A stretch of 64,000 bases of DNA, from the NCBI RefSeq assembly GCF_038007305.1, contig NZ_JBBOWV010000001.1, forward strand, positions 3,586,501-3,650,500, read 5' to 3'. Shown here piece after piece: positions 42,668 to 51,128 of the stretch; positions within the stretch are counted from its first letter, which is position 1, and each line of letters starts with the position of its first letter. A program made the translations under genes and the position numbers. Below the pieces are notes generated by a model. It made no database searches. It was given only the letters and a program-made list of their open reading frames with translations, and was not told where the DNA came from. This DNA comes from Solibacillus sp. FSL W7-1436 (GTDB lineage: Bacteria; Bacillota; Bacilli; Bacillales_A; Planococcaceae).

Positions 42668-44101
42668 CTATTCGGATAGTAAGTTCTCCTCTATTTCCTC
42701 TGCTTTTTCTTTCTGTACAGCCGATTTGACAGAGAACTTTCGCATGACAAAAAATAAACAAACCGAACCTATCAATACTAATGTGCTCAAGTAAAATTGG
42801 GAGCGTAAAGATTCAATTAACATCTGGCATAAATAAACGACTGCCAAAACACCGATTGTAATATAAGATAAATACGGAAACAGCCACATTTTTATCGCAA
42901 GCGGCTCATTCGAGACTTTTTCATAGTGGCGACGGAAACGGATTTGCGAAATGGCAATGAAAATATAAACAACAATCATTAACCCCCCGACACTGTTTCC
43001 TAAAAAGTAAAAGATCACTTCCGGTGAAACGAAATACATTAGTGCACAAATATAGGCGACAACTGTACTGCCAATAATGGCATGTACCGGTGCACCACGC
43101 TTATTTTTAATTTGTGAGAACATTTTCGGTGCATCACCTTGACGCGACATTTCAAGCAACATACGCGAACTCGTATATAAAGCCGAATTCAATACAGAAA
43201 TTAGAGAAATAAAAATAACAATCTGAATGATTTGTGCTGCAACCGGTAATCCGGCCAACGTTAAAATATTTGCATAAGGTGCTGCTAGCATAGCCGTGTC
43301 GTTCCACGGAACAATCAGAATCATAATAGCTACAGATCCGACAAAGAATAATCCTAGACGGAATACAACGTTCCGGATGGCACGTACAATATTTTTCGCC
43401 GGATTTTCAGATTCTGCCGCTGCTATCGCTGCAACCTCAGCACCACAAATAGAGAAGATTACGAATACAATCGCTGTCGCAACAGGGACAATTCCATTTG
43501 GAGCAAATCCGCCGTACGATGTTAATAGTTCTAAACTTCTCGACTCATAATTTGGCCATAAACCAACAATCATTAAAAGACCAACAAGTAAAAATACAAT
43601 AATAGCCGTGACTTTAATGAACGACAGCCAATATTCAAATTCACCGAATGACTTGACAGAATAAATATTAACGACTGTCATTAGTAAGGTAATCCCTACA
43701 CCGCCAACCCAGACCGGAATAACCGGGAACCAGTTATGCAATATACCTCCAATTAGCGCCGCTTCCAGCCCAACAATAAACACCCAGCTTGCCCAGTATA
43801 GCCAGCCTACTGTAAATCCTGCCCATGGACCAATATACCTTCCCGCATAGGAAGCAAATGAACCGAGCTCTGCAGAACTGCCTCTACTTTTCCCTAGTGC
43901 AAGTTCACCTGTCGCCATTTCCCCAACCATTTGCATAATCAGGACAATCAGCATACATGCAATTGCATATGATACAACAGCTGCAGGACCCGTACTTAAA
44001 ATATTTTTACCGGTTCCTACAAATAGCCCTGTCCCTATGACTCCTCCGATTGAGATCATCGTAATATGACGCGTTTTTAATGATTTTTGTAAAGTGCCCA
44101 T
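42668..44101 (-). CDS. APC-family amino acid permease (GabP/AnsP-like)
   Basis: A 477-residue transporter with about 12 helices and the amino acid permease signature (HITMISIGGVIGTGLFVGTG, GWLYWASWVFIVGLEAALIG, SESENPAKNIVRAIRNVVF). It imports an amino acid or small amide; in this locus probably the omega-amino acid or lactam to be degraded. It has its own sigma-54 promoter. A short acidic tail (EKAEEIEENLLSE) follows the last helix. Confidence 0.87.
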   Translation of the reverse strand: MGTLQKSLKTRHITMISIGGVIGTGLFVGTGKNILSTGPAAVVSYAIACMLIVLIMQMVGEMATGELALGKSRGSSAELGSFASYAGRYIGPWAGFTVGWLYWASWVFIVGLEAALIGGILHNWFPVIPVWVGGVGITLLMTVVNIYSVKSFGEFEYWLSFIKVTAIIVFLLVGLLMIVGLWPNYESRSLELLTSYGGFAPNGIVPVATAIVFVIFSICGAEVAAIAAAESENPAKNIVRAIRNVVFRLGLFFVGSVAIMILIVPWNDTAMLAAPYANILTLAGLPVAAQIIQIVIFISLISVLNSALYTSSRMLLEMSRQGDAPKMFSQIKNKRGAPVHAIIGSTVVAYICALMYFVSPEVIFYFLGNSVGGLMIVVYIFIAISQIRFRRHYEKVSNEPLAIKMWLFPYLSYITIGVLAVVYLCQMLIESLRSQFYLSTLVLIGSVCLFFVMRKFSVKSAVQKEKAEEIEENLLSE

Positions 44102-44174
44102 TTATTCACCCCTCAGTGTTTGAATGCTGACATTTATAAACCCCTTCCTCTAATTCAATGTCTACTTTACAAGG

Positions 44175-44190
44175 AGCAATTTTCATGCCG
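44175..44190 (-). promoter_or_regulatory. sigma-54 (-24/-12) promoter of the permease gene
   Basis: On the - strand CGGCAT, 5 bp, TTGCT, with the invariant GG and GC and correct spacing, about 75 nt before the permease start. Confidence 0.8.
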
Positions 44191-44248
44191 AATTTTAAAA
44201 ATTCAGTTAAATTAAGTTAAATAAAAAAATTCCATTATTGTATTTTTA

Positions 44249-44280
44249 GCATCAACTTGCTACATATTGCATCATCTATC
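44249..44280 (-). promoter_or_regulatory. candidate upstream activating sequence 2
   Basis: Two GCATCA half-sites (44249-44254 and 44269-44274) 20 bp apart; the second is within GCATCATCTATC, identical to the site near the aminotransferase promoter. It lies about 60-100 bp upstream of the permease -24/-12 box. Confidence 0.45.
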
Positions 44281-45613
44281 CGCAAGTACGATTAGCTGAA
44301 TTGACAATTCTCAATTCTTCCCGGTATTTTGCGACGGTTCGTCTGGAGATTTGAATTCCTTCCTTACAAAGAATATTAGTCATTTGCTGATCCGATAATG
44401 GTTTATTTTTGTCTTCTTCTTCAACCAGTTCTTTTATCCGTTTCTTAATATACGTTACGGAATCCATTTTGCCTGAAGCATTCGTTAACCCTTTTGTAAA
44501 CAAGGACTGCAAAGCATAAATTCCATGCGGTGTTTGAATATATTTTCCTCGGATAGCCCTGCTGACTGTTGATTCGTGCACACCAAGTACTTCAGATACA
44601 TCCTTTAAACGCATCGGTTTGATTAAATCCATTCCTTTTGCAAAAAAATCTTCCTGAATTTGTACGAGCAATCGAGCCAAATCGTACAGGGTCTTATCCC
44701 GCTGTTCAATGCCCTCCATTAATGCAAGCGCATCTTTTATTGAATCTCGGTAATAAGTTTGATTGTTCGCATCGTTTTTAAGCAGTTTCACATAGGATTC
44801 ATCAATTGTAACAGATGGCAAATAGTGACGGTTTAATTTGATGATCCATTCACCTTCAATATTTTTGACCGTTAAATCCGGTATGATATACGGAATGGCT
44901 TCCACTTTATCTCCTGCAATCATCGGGTTCAAATTTTTAATGTAAGTAACAGTCTGTTGTACCTCTTGAAGTGGCATTTTATATTTTTTACTTAACCTTT
45001 TGAATGCCTGTGCTGCGACCAATTTTAAATCATCATTGATAAATTTGACTGCCATTTCCGGAGCAGACGGGTCACGATTAATCTGAATCAACAAATACTC
45101 TGTATAGTTGCGGGCGCCAACTCCGACTGGCTCAAAAGTTTGGAGCAAATTTAATATCGCCTCGACATGAACCATACTCGTATTAAATTTTTCGGATACA
45201 AATTCTAGATCCGTTTCTAAAAATAACCGATCATCTAAAGACCGGATCAAAAAAGTTAAAATTTTCAAATCCGTTTCGGATAAATTACTATGCACCGGAA
45301 CCTGTTCCATAAGAAAAAGTTCATAGCTTACTTTTTCCGCGAGTGTTTTTTCAATAATATTAAATTGCTCTTTTCCCGATCCATGCAAGGGTGAAAACTG
45401 CGTGCTGATTGAACTCCTTGCCAGTTTCATTATTTCCTCATAATTTCCTTTTACCTTTGCGTCGATAACAGAAAGCAGCGGGTTCTCATTTGCCTTTTCA
45501 TAAATGTATTGCTCTAATTCGTTAGTAGAAAATTGAAGTATTTCTAAATGCTGCAACAATTTCGCTGACAAAACCTGTGTAAGCTTCTGTGAATTGTTTA
45601 AAATCATTTGCAT
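44276..45613 (-). CDS. rpoN: RNA polymerase sigma-54 factor
   Basis: A 445-residue sigma-54: Gln/Leu-rich region I (QKLTQVLSAKLLQHLEILQF), the core-binding domain, the helix-turn-helix (KDVSEVLGVHESTVSRAIRG) and the RpoN box with SRRTVAKYREEL at the C-terminus. It directs polymerase to -24/-12 promoters and is known as SigL in B. subtilis. Location directly next to its likely target genes and activator is notable. ATG 45613 is 9 nt after GGAGG; GTG 45616 is an alternative. 45617-45823 shows no gene. Confidence 0.93.
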   Translation of the reverse strand: MQMILNNSQKLTQVLSAKLLQHLEILQFSTNELEQYIYEKANENPLLSVIDAKVKGNYEEIMKLARSSISTQFSPLHGSGKEQFNIIEKTLAEKVSYELFLMEQVPVHSNLSETDLKILTFLIRSLDDRLFLETDLEFVSEKFNTSMVHVEAILNLLQTFEPVGVGARNYTEYLLIQINRDPSAPEMAVKFINDDLKLVAAQAFKRLSKKYKMPLQEVQQTVTYIKNLNPMIAGDKVEAIPYIIPDLTVKNIEGEWIIKLNRHYLPSVTIDESYVKLLKNDANNQTYYRDSIKDALALMEGIEQRDKTLYDLARLLVQIQEDFFAKGMDLIKPMRLKDVSEVLGVHESTVSRAIRGKYIQTPHGIYALQSLFTKGLTNASGKMDSVTYIKKRIKELVEEEDKNKPLSDQQMTNILCKEGIQISRRTVAKYREELRIVNSANRTCG

Positions 45614-45823
45614 CACTATCAGCCTCCAATTCCATATTTTTCTACATTATATCATTTTAATGCTAGTTTATCCCTCCTTTTCTTCGTTCGGCGAATGGAT
45701 AAGAATTTCATAAGATAGATTATTCGTTAGTTGTTCATGACGGATGGTCTTTCCTTAGAAAAAAATAAACATAGCACAGGTCCTCTATCAAGCAGAGCTG
45801 TACTACATTTTTGACTGCATACA

Positions 45824-46204
45824 CTATTTAAAAAACTGCCCAATAATTCGGGGAATTAATAACAGCAGTTCACCAGCTGTTAAAGAGTTTTCAATTTTAT
45901 CAAACGTGCCGGATTCTGCCGTGCTTGCTGAGTTCGGCAGTACAAAATCCCCCTGAATGGGTTCTGCTCCCCCATGAAACTGAATCCGCAGCGATTTTGC
46001 CTGCAGAAAATCCGGATGATCCATCACTTGAAAATGGATATGTGCTTCCGAGGAATTGCCCGGATTCCCGCATAATCCGAGCAGTTGACCTGCCTTCACT
46101 TTATCTCCTGTTTTCACACAAATCGAATCCTGCTTAAAATGGGCAATCATACTGTATTCATTGTGTTCATGTGCAATGGTACAATAGTTACCTGCTAAAT
46201 TTTC
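45824..46204 (-). pseudogene. M23 metallopeptidase, N-terminally truncated remnant
   Basis: The frame is open from a TAA at 46205-46207 and reads NLAGNYCTIAHEHNEYSMIA, then GDKVKAGQLLGLCGNPGNSS and AHIHFQVMD, the C-terminal half of an M23/LytM domain with the metal-binding HxH motif. The N-terminal part, including the first metal ligands and any signal peptide, is absent, so it is unlikely to be active. A shorter ORF from ATG 46150 exists. It starts immediately after a terminator-like hairpin of the same strand. Confidence 0.65.
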
Positions 46205-46238
46205 TTAAATTCCTTTTATAAGTTGATAAACAAAAAAA

Positions 46239-46260
46239 GGCCGCTTCTTTATGAAGGGCC
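46239..46260 (-). terminator. terminator not linked to a visible gene
   Basis: GGCCCTTC-ATAAA-GAAGCGGCC on the - strand followed by seven Ts. No - strand gene ends just upstream of it, so the gene it served may have been deleted. Confidence 0.65.
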
Positions 46261-46363
46261 ATGCATTTTCATTTTGGTTGTTTTCGCTAAGTATATTGCT
46301 TTCAAAGGGAAAGTGGAATATATTGAAAATACATTAATTTTATTAAAAATTGGAGTTGTTTGA

Positions 46364-46633
46364 ATGTTAATACTAATCGTTGCCGCAATGTTAATAAACC
46401 TAGTTTCCCCACTATTTCTCAAAAAAAAGTACAAAGGGGCTTCGATAATAATAACAGTTGTTTCAACAATATTTTCCATAGTTCCATTTATTTTAGGCAT
46501 GTTATTTGATGGATTTAACGCAAATTCGGCAATGTTTCCTTACGTTTTCCTATCTTCTTTGTTTTTACCTTTGTTATTTCTTTTGTCAGGTATTAATATC
46601 GTAATGATTTTGAAACAAAGGTGGCTAAAATAA
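46364..46633 (+). CDS. small membrane protein (89 aa)
   Basis: A very hydrophobic 89-residue protein with three transmembrane helices (MLILIVAAMLINLVSPLFLK, ASIIITVVSTIFSIVPFILG, YVFLSSLFLPLLFLLSGINI) and a basic end. ATG 46364 follows TTGGAG at normal distance. Not recognised as a known family. It is the only + strand gene between 16.2 and 48.7 kb besides the replication genes. Confidence 0.65.
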   Translation: MLILIVAAMLINLVSPLFLKKKYKGASIIITVVSTIFSIVPFILGMLFDGFNANSAMFPYVFLSSLFLPLLFLLSGINIVMILKQRWLK

Positions 46634-46692
46634 TCAAAATTAGTTTTTTTGTGAGAAGTAACTCTTTACGAAAACGGCCTTCATTTTTATTA

Positions 46693-47568
46693 TTATGCCA
46701 TGCCTATCCAAATAAGGAACCATAGCACAATAAATAGGATTTTGTACTTTTCCACTTTCAATATGTTCAAGTTTGTCACTTCTCTTTTTATGAGCCACCA
46801 CATGCTGAATCCATATACAAACAATAAAAGGAGAACCAAGGGCTTGTAAAACGGTCCGATTATAAAATAGTAATATCCCATAATCGCCACAACGATCAAG
46901 TAAATAGTCATAGCAATACCCATTCCGCGTATTTTTTTCGGCAGTTCAATTTGTCGGCGGCTATAGTAGCTGGAGGCCACCAGAATCATCACTAAAATGC
47001 CTAGACCAATAAATATAGAAGGAAATTGTAGTCGGTCATGTGCATTTTCCAGGTCAGATAAAACAGCGGACGGATATTGTTCATGCCCGGGATAGTACGC
47101 ATCATTCGTCACGTCATACAAATAGTTCCATGCCAATTCAAATTTTCTCTGTTCACCGTTTCTATACAACACAACAATGTCATAATGCTCATCGCTATTC
47201 GGAGGAGCCATGACAGCTGGAAGCGCTGAAATGTTTTCGAATAAAGTAACCATTTCATCTGTCGTCACATTTTCAACCCCAATGAAAAATGTCGATGCTC
47301 TGCCCCGAAACCCCTTTTCTCCGTTATTTTCATAGGAAGTAATTTTCACGATCTCACCGGATGCTGCCTGATTATTAAGATTGTTCGAGGTGAACAGTAA
47401 AAACAGACCAATGAAACAAATCGCCGCCATCACACCTAGTTCACGGAATGTTTTCAAAGGATTGCGTCTTTTGACAGGCTTTTTATGGATGTTGTAATAG
47501 ATGGATTTTTTTAATGCCTCATTTTCAGGGAATTCATTTAACTGTTTTAAGCGATCGTCAAGCTTCAT
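46693..47568 (-). CDS. putative membrane anti-sigma factor
   Basis: A 291-residue protein directly after an ECF sigma gene, overlapping it by 11 nt. The first ~35 residues are cytoplasmic and charged (MKLDDRLKQLNEFPENEALK); one helix is at about 43-62. An extracellular domain (about 70-190) precedes four C-terminal helices. The layout and coupling suggest it restrains the sigma factor, but no zinc anti-sigma motif is visible. ATG 47568 follows GGAGGTG. Confidence 0.65.
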   Translation of the reverse strand: MKLDDRLKQLNEFPENEALKKSIYYNIHKKPVKRRNPLKTFRELGVMAAICFIGLFLLFTSNNLNNQAASGEIVKITSYENNGEKGFRGRASTFFIGVENVTTDEMVTLFENISALPAVMAPPNSDEHYDIVVLYRNGEQRKFELAWNYLYDVTNDAYYPGHEQYPSAVLSDLENAHDRLQFPSIFIGLGILVMILVASSYYSRRQIELPKKIRGMGIAMTIYLIVVAIMGYYYFIIGPFYKPLVLLLLFVYGFSMWWLIKREVTNLNILKVEKYKILFIVLWFLIWIGMA

Positions 47569-48052
47569 CGATTTCACCTCCTAAAATTTTCTGCAATGCC
47601 AGCATCGCACTTCGCTGTGTATTTGCGACTTTCATCGAAGTTAACCCCATAATGTCGCACGTTTCCTGAATCGAAAGCTCCTCGATTTTCCGGTAAATAA
47701 TAACTTCGCGTTGGACCGGCTTTAACTTTTGCAGTGCCTCGTACAATCGTTTCCGGTCTTCTTCCTGAATGAGCCAATCATGCGGAACGTAGTGAAAATC
47801 CTGCTGCTCCGGGGCAATTGTAAATGGAAGCCACTTAATTAATGCTCTCTTCCGGTAATAGTCATAAACAAGATTCCGGGCGACTTGCCTCGTATAAGTC
47901 TGGAAATTGGTCACTTTGGTCAAATCCGTTTTATAAATCCGCACAAACGTATCCTGCGTTAAATCTTCGGCTACTTGTGCATTCGATACCATGTAGCGTA
48001 TGTATTGATACGTCTTGCGGAACTCCTGCTCATAAAGCTCGTCGAAATCCAT
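47558..48052 (-). CDS. ECF-type RNA polymerase sigma factor
   Basis: A 164-residue sigma-70 group IV factor: region 2 (FRKTYQYIRYMVSNAQVAED, LTQDTFVRIYKTDLTKV, RQVARNLVYDYYRKRA) and region 4 (KPVQREVIIYRKIEELSIQE, VANTQRSAMLALQKILGG). It redirects polymerase, probably in response to an envelope signal. ATG 48052 sits 8 nt after AGAGAGG. Followed by a linked membrane protein, the usual anti-sigma arrangement. Confidence 0.87.
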   Translation of the reverse strand: MDFDELYEQEFRKTYQYIRYMVSNAQVAEDLTQDTFVRIYKTDLTKVTNFQTYTRQVARNLVYDYYRKRALIKWLPFTIAPEQQDFHYVPHDWLIQEEDRKRLYEALQKLKPVQREVIIYRKIEELSIQETCDIMGLTSMKVANTQRSAMLALQKILGGEIDEA

Positions 48053-48123
48053 GTCCATCACCTCTCTTACTTCTATAGACGAATGAAAATCAAAAATATG
48101 TAATTTAATTTAAAGTTTTTCAT

Positions 48124-48152
48124 GAAAAAAGCACCTCCTTTATGAGATGCTT
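48124..48152 (-). terminator. terminator of the DUF1648 gene
   Basis: AAGCACCTC (48129-48137) pairs with GAGATGCTT (48144-48152), one mismatch; on the - strand TTTTTT follows. Confidence 0.7.
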
Positions 48153-48176
48153 CCGGTATTCGAAAGAAATTCTGCT

Positions 48177-48677
48177 TTACCTGATCTTAAATATCTTAAC
48201 CATCTTCCAAATGAGTACAATAAACAGCGCTGCCAAAATGACGAAAAACGGCCAGCCGATCGTTGTTGCTTCTTCTAAAGCAATCATCATGATGCGGTAT
48301 ACGATGTAGGCGAATAATATATTGATGATGTTACGCATATAATTTAATGTTTGGCGACTATTTCTGTAAAAGACCTCGGCATTGGATTCATTGAAGCGTT
48401 CCGGATAGTTGTGCGTTTCAGGGAATTTTTCCAAAATCATTAAAAAGAAATGCATGGCAATCCCGATGCCCGGTAATATTAACAGCTCCCATTTAGAGCC
48501 CCACCGGTCGACATTGCCGCTGCCGTCAAAGTGGGCAGGTATTTCTTTAGGCAGTTCGCTCCAGTTCACGAATAGTACAGCGAACATGATTGCCAATGCG
48601 ATATACCCGATAAGATCCATCAGCCATTCGGATTTCGTTTTCGGAATCTTGATCTTAGGGCGTTTCGTCAAACTCAT
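48177..48677 (-). CDS. DUF1648 domain membrane protein
   Basis: A 166-residue protein with four helices and the DUF1648 motif (VNWSELPKEIPAHFDGSGNV, DRWGSKW). DUF1648 is found in SdpI-like immunity/signalling proteins, so a role in membrane stress is possible but unproven. ATG 48677 has AGAGG upstream. Its leader AGAGGTGATGGAAATG is almost the same as that of the sigma gene downstream. Confidence 0.78.
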   Translation of the reverse strand: MSLTKRPKIKIPKTKSEWLMDLIGYIALAIMFAVLFVNWSELPKEIPAHFDGSGNVDRWGSKWELLILPGIGIAMHFFLMILEKFPETHNYPERFNESNAEVFYRNSRQTLNYMRNIINILFAYIVYRIMMIALEEATTIGWPFFVILAALFIVLIWKMVKIFKIR

Positions 48678-48782
48678 TTCCATCACCTCTTTTAATTTTT
48701 TTACTCAGCACTTTTTATAACAATATTTTGCCAACATCCGCTATACTTGAATTTAATCATCCTCTTGATGGGAGAACTACTT

Positions 48783-49436
48783 ATGCTACTTGACATCATT
48801 CAATTTTTACGGGAAATCGACCAGGTCATATTTTATTACATAAAAGAGCTCGGACTGTATATTTATATTTTGCTGTTTGCGGTTGTTTTCACGAAAACGG
48901 CCTTTGTAATTTTAACATTTTTACCCGGGGATAGTACGGTGTTCACAAGCGGGACATTGGCAGCGATCGATAAGCTTGATTTTCTGACATTGCTGATCAT
49001 CTTCATCGTTGCGACAACGCTTGCCGACAGCAGCAACTACCTTATCGGAAAATCGATACGGAAAATTCCGCCGAAGCGCAATCTGTTCATGCGTTTTTTA
49101 TCAGAGGAAACTACTGAAAAAGCACTGAAATTCCTGGAAGACTACGACCGGATTGCCATTACGTTTTCAAGGTTTGTGCCGTTGATGCGGACAATGACAC
49201 CGTTTATATGCGGATATTCGGGCTTTTCGTATGGGACATTTTTACGCTATAACTTCATGGGGGCCGTACTTTGGACCGTTGTATGGCTTGGCGGCGGCTT
49301 TTTACTCGGAAATATACCATGGGTTGAAGAAAATCTCGTCCTGACACTCACGATTATTTCCATCTTCGTATTTAGCTTCACAGGTTATGCGTACGTTAAA
49401 CAATTCAAAAAAAAGAAAGCGGTTACTGCCGATTGA
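48783..49436 (+). CDS. DedA family membrane protein
   Basis: A 217-residue SNARE-associated/DedA-family protein: FLPGDSTVFTSGTLAA near the start, the SRFVPLMRTMTPFICGYSG motif (F-x-R-x-x-P-x-x-R) in the middle and several helices. Members move undecaprenyl-phosphate or polyprenyl/phospholipids across the membrane. ATG 48783 follows GGGAGAAC. Monocistronic with a terminator. Confidence 0.85.
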   Translation: MLLDIIQFLREIDQVIFYYIKELGLYIYILLFAVVFTKTAFVILTFLPGDSTVFTSGTLAAIDKLDFLTLLIIFIVATTLADSSNYLIGKSIRKIPPKRNLFMRFLSEETTEKALKFLEDYDRIAITFSRFVPLMRTMTPFICGYSGFSYGTFLRYNFMGAVLWTVVWLGGGFLLGNIPWVEENLVLTLTIISIFVFSFTGYAYVKQFKKKKAVTAD

Positions 49437-49442
49437 AAAAAT

Positions 49443-49479
49443 GGAGCCTATCACGTTCAGATGATAAGCTCCTTTTTTT
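49443..49479 (+). terminator. terminator of the dedA-like gene
   Basis: GGAGCCTATCA pairs with TGATAAGCTCC (49443-49472), followed by TTTTTTT. Confidence 0.85.
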
Positions 49480-49960
49480 AGTTTGTCTGATTTTCCTGCT
49501 GGTTCATTTCATGCATATATTCGATAATTTCACGGATGCCGTCCAATGAGTGAACGAGAATATTCGGGTCGATACAAGAAATCATGCGGTCTTCCAAATT
49601 GGCAACCGCAGTAAAATATTTCGTCTTTTCGTAATTGACAAGCCCCATCTGTTTTAATACGCCTTCTTCAAAGTCGATAATTTCTTTCGCATCGGCAACG
49701 ACCAATCCGTAATTAATCAACTCTGTCTTCAACACAATGATTTTAGCCGTTTGTGTATTTGTCGGGCGATTGTATAAAATGGTCTGAAAATCGATGATCG
49801 GTGTAAGTTCCCCGCGAATTCGCGCAAAGCCGAGCAAGTAGTTCGGCAAATGAGGAATCGGAGTTACGCGCTCCAGCTTTTCAATCGAAACAACCTGCCC
49901 AACCGGAACGGCATATTCTTCTGTGCCGCATAAAAATACGACTGCTTTTTCAATGCTCAT
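49478..49960 (-). CDS. CheW-like chemotaxis coupling protein
   Basis: A 160-residue single CheW domain (KAVVFLCGTEEYAVPVGQVV, TPIPHLPNYLLGFARIRGEL, PIIDF). No receiver domain as in CheV. It couples receptors to CheA, or acts as a stray coupling module. ATG 49960 follows GAGG at 7 nt. It lies 11 nt after the peptidase gene, an unusual neighbour for a chemotaxis gene, but probably cotranscribed. Confidence 0.85.
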   Translation of the reverse strand: MSIEKAVVFLCGTEEYAVPVGQVVSIEKLERVTPIPHLPNYLLGFARIRGELTPIIDFQTILYNRPTNTQTAKIIVLKTELINYGLVVADAKEIIDFEEGVLKQMGLVNYEKTKYFTAVANLEDRMISCIDPNILVHSLDGIREIIEYMHEMNQQENQTN

Positions 49961-49971
49961 ATTCATACCTC

Positions 49972-51081
49972 TTATTTCATTGTTTGAACAACGATTTCTT
50001 CCAATAAATCAGCCAGTTTTTCCAGTTCTTCCACCGGCATTCTTTCGTTTGTCGTATGAATTTCCTCATAGCCGACCGATAAGTTTACAGTAGGGATTCC
50101 GAACCCGGCGATAACGTTTGCATCGCTGCCGCCGCCTGAAATACCAAGCTGCGGTGTGCGATCGATCGCTTCTACCGCCGCTTTCGCAACTTTCACAACC
50201 TGATCTTCTTCTGTCGCACGGAAACCTGGGTACATTAACTTTACTTCCACTTCAGCGCGCGCACCCATTTCTTGTGCGACACGTTCAAATGTTTCTTTCA
50301 TATGGTCCGTTTGGGCATTCAGTTTTGTTTCATCGATCGAACGGGCTTCCGCAAGAATCGATACTTCATCACATACGATATTCGTTGCTTTCCCGCCTTC
50401 GAAACGTCCGATATTCGCTGTTGTTTCTTCATCAAGACGGCCTAATTTCATTTGGGCAACCGCTTTTGCTGCAACCGTAATTGCGGAAATCCCCTTTTCA
50501 GGTGCAACGCCTGCATGTGCTGTTTTACCGATGATTTTCGCAAATACTTTTGCCTGGAACGGTGCTGCTACTACAATGCCGCCTACTTTGCCGTCACTAT
50601 CAACCGCAAAACCGTATTTGGCGATGATTTTTGAAGGATCCAGTTCTTTGGCTCCGACTAATCCGCTTTCTTCACCCGCTGTAATGATGAACTGGATTGT
50701 GCCGTGTGCGCTGTCTTTTTCTTTTAAACGACGCGCCATTTCGAATAATGCTGCGATACCTGCTTTATCATCCGCACCTAGAATCGTTGTGCCGTCAGAA
50801 TAAATATAGCCGTCTTCACGAATTTCCGGTTTAATGCCTTTGCCCGGTACGACTGTATCCATATGTACTGTAAAGTAGATTGGCTCGATAGACTCATCAC
50901 CTTTTAATGTTGCGATAATATTGCCTGCACCGTGACCATTTCGTGTATGTGCATCATCCTGAAAAACATCAAAGCCCATTTCTTCTAATTTTTTTACTAA
51001 GATTGGTGCAATTACTTCTTCGTGTTTCGTTTCAGAATCAATTTGCACTAATTCCAGAAACTCTTCTACTACTCGGTTCAT
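49972..51081 (-). CDS. M20 family peptidase (YqjE/PepT-like)
   Basis: A 369-residue M20 metallopeptidase: metal ligands in FTVHMDTVVPG (His, Asp), ILGADDKAGIAAL (bridging Asp), ITAGEESGLVGA (catalytic Glu-Glu) and the final His in YEEIHTTNERM; the dimerisation domain is at about 180-290. It probably cleaves tri- or dipeptides. It matches the YqjE gene that follows yqjD in B. subtilis; here several unrelated genes lie between the two. Confidence 0.88.
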   Translation of the reverse strand: MNRVVEEFLELVQIDSETKHEEVIAPILVKKLEEMGFDVFQDDAHTRNGHGAGNIIATLKGDESIEPIYFTVHMDTVVPGKGIKPEIREDGYIYSDGTTILGADDKAGIAALFEMARRLKEKDSAHGTIQFIITAGEESGLVGAKELDPSKIIAKYGFAVDSDGKVGGIVVAAPFQAKVFAKIIGKTAHAGVAPEKGISAITVAAKAVAQMKLGRLDEETTANIGRFEGGKATNIVCDEVSILAEARSIDETKLNAQTDHMKETFERVAQEMGARAEVEVKLMYPGFRATEEDQVVKVAKAAVEAIDRTPQLGISGGGSDANVIAGFGIPTVNLSVGYEEIHTTNERMPVEELEKLADLLEEIVVQTMK

Positions 51082-51128
51082 AATCGATAACTCCTTTAAA
51101 TAACTAGTTTACGCTTTATTGTACGCCT

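Noticed and set aside
48062-48176. Autoregulatory ECF promoter before the sigma gene
   Set aside because: A CGTCTA -10-like hexamer exists, but no TGAAAC-type -35 box lies 16-17 bp upstream.
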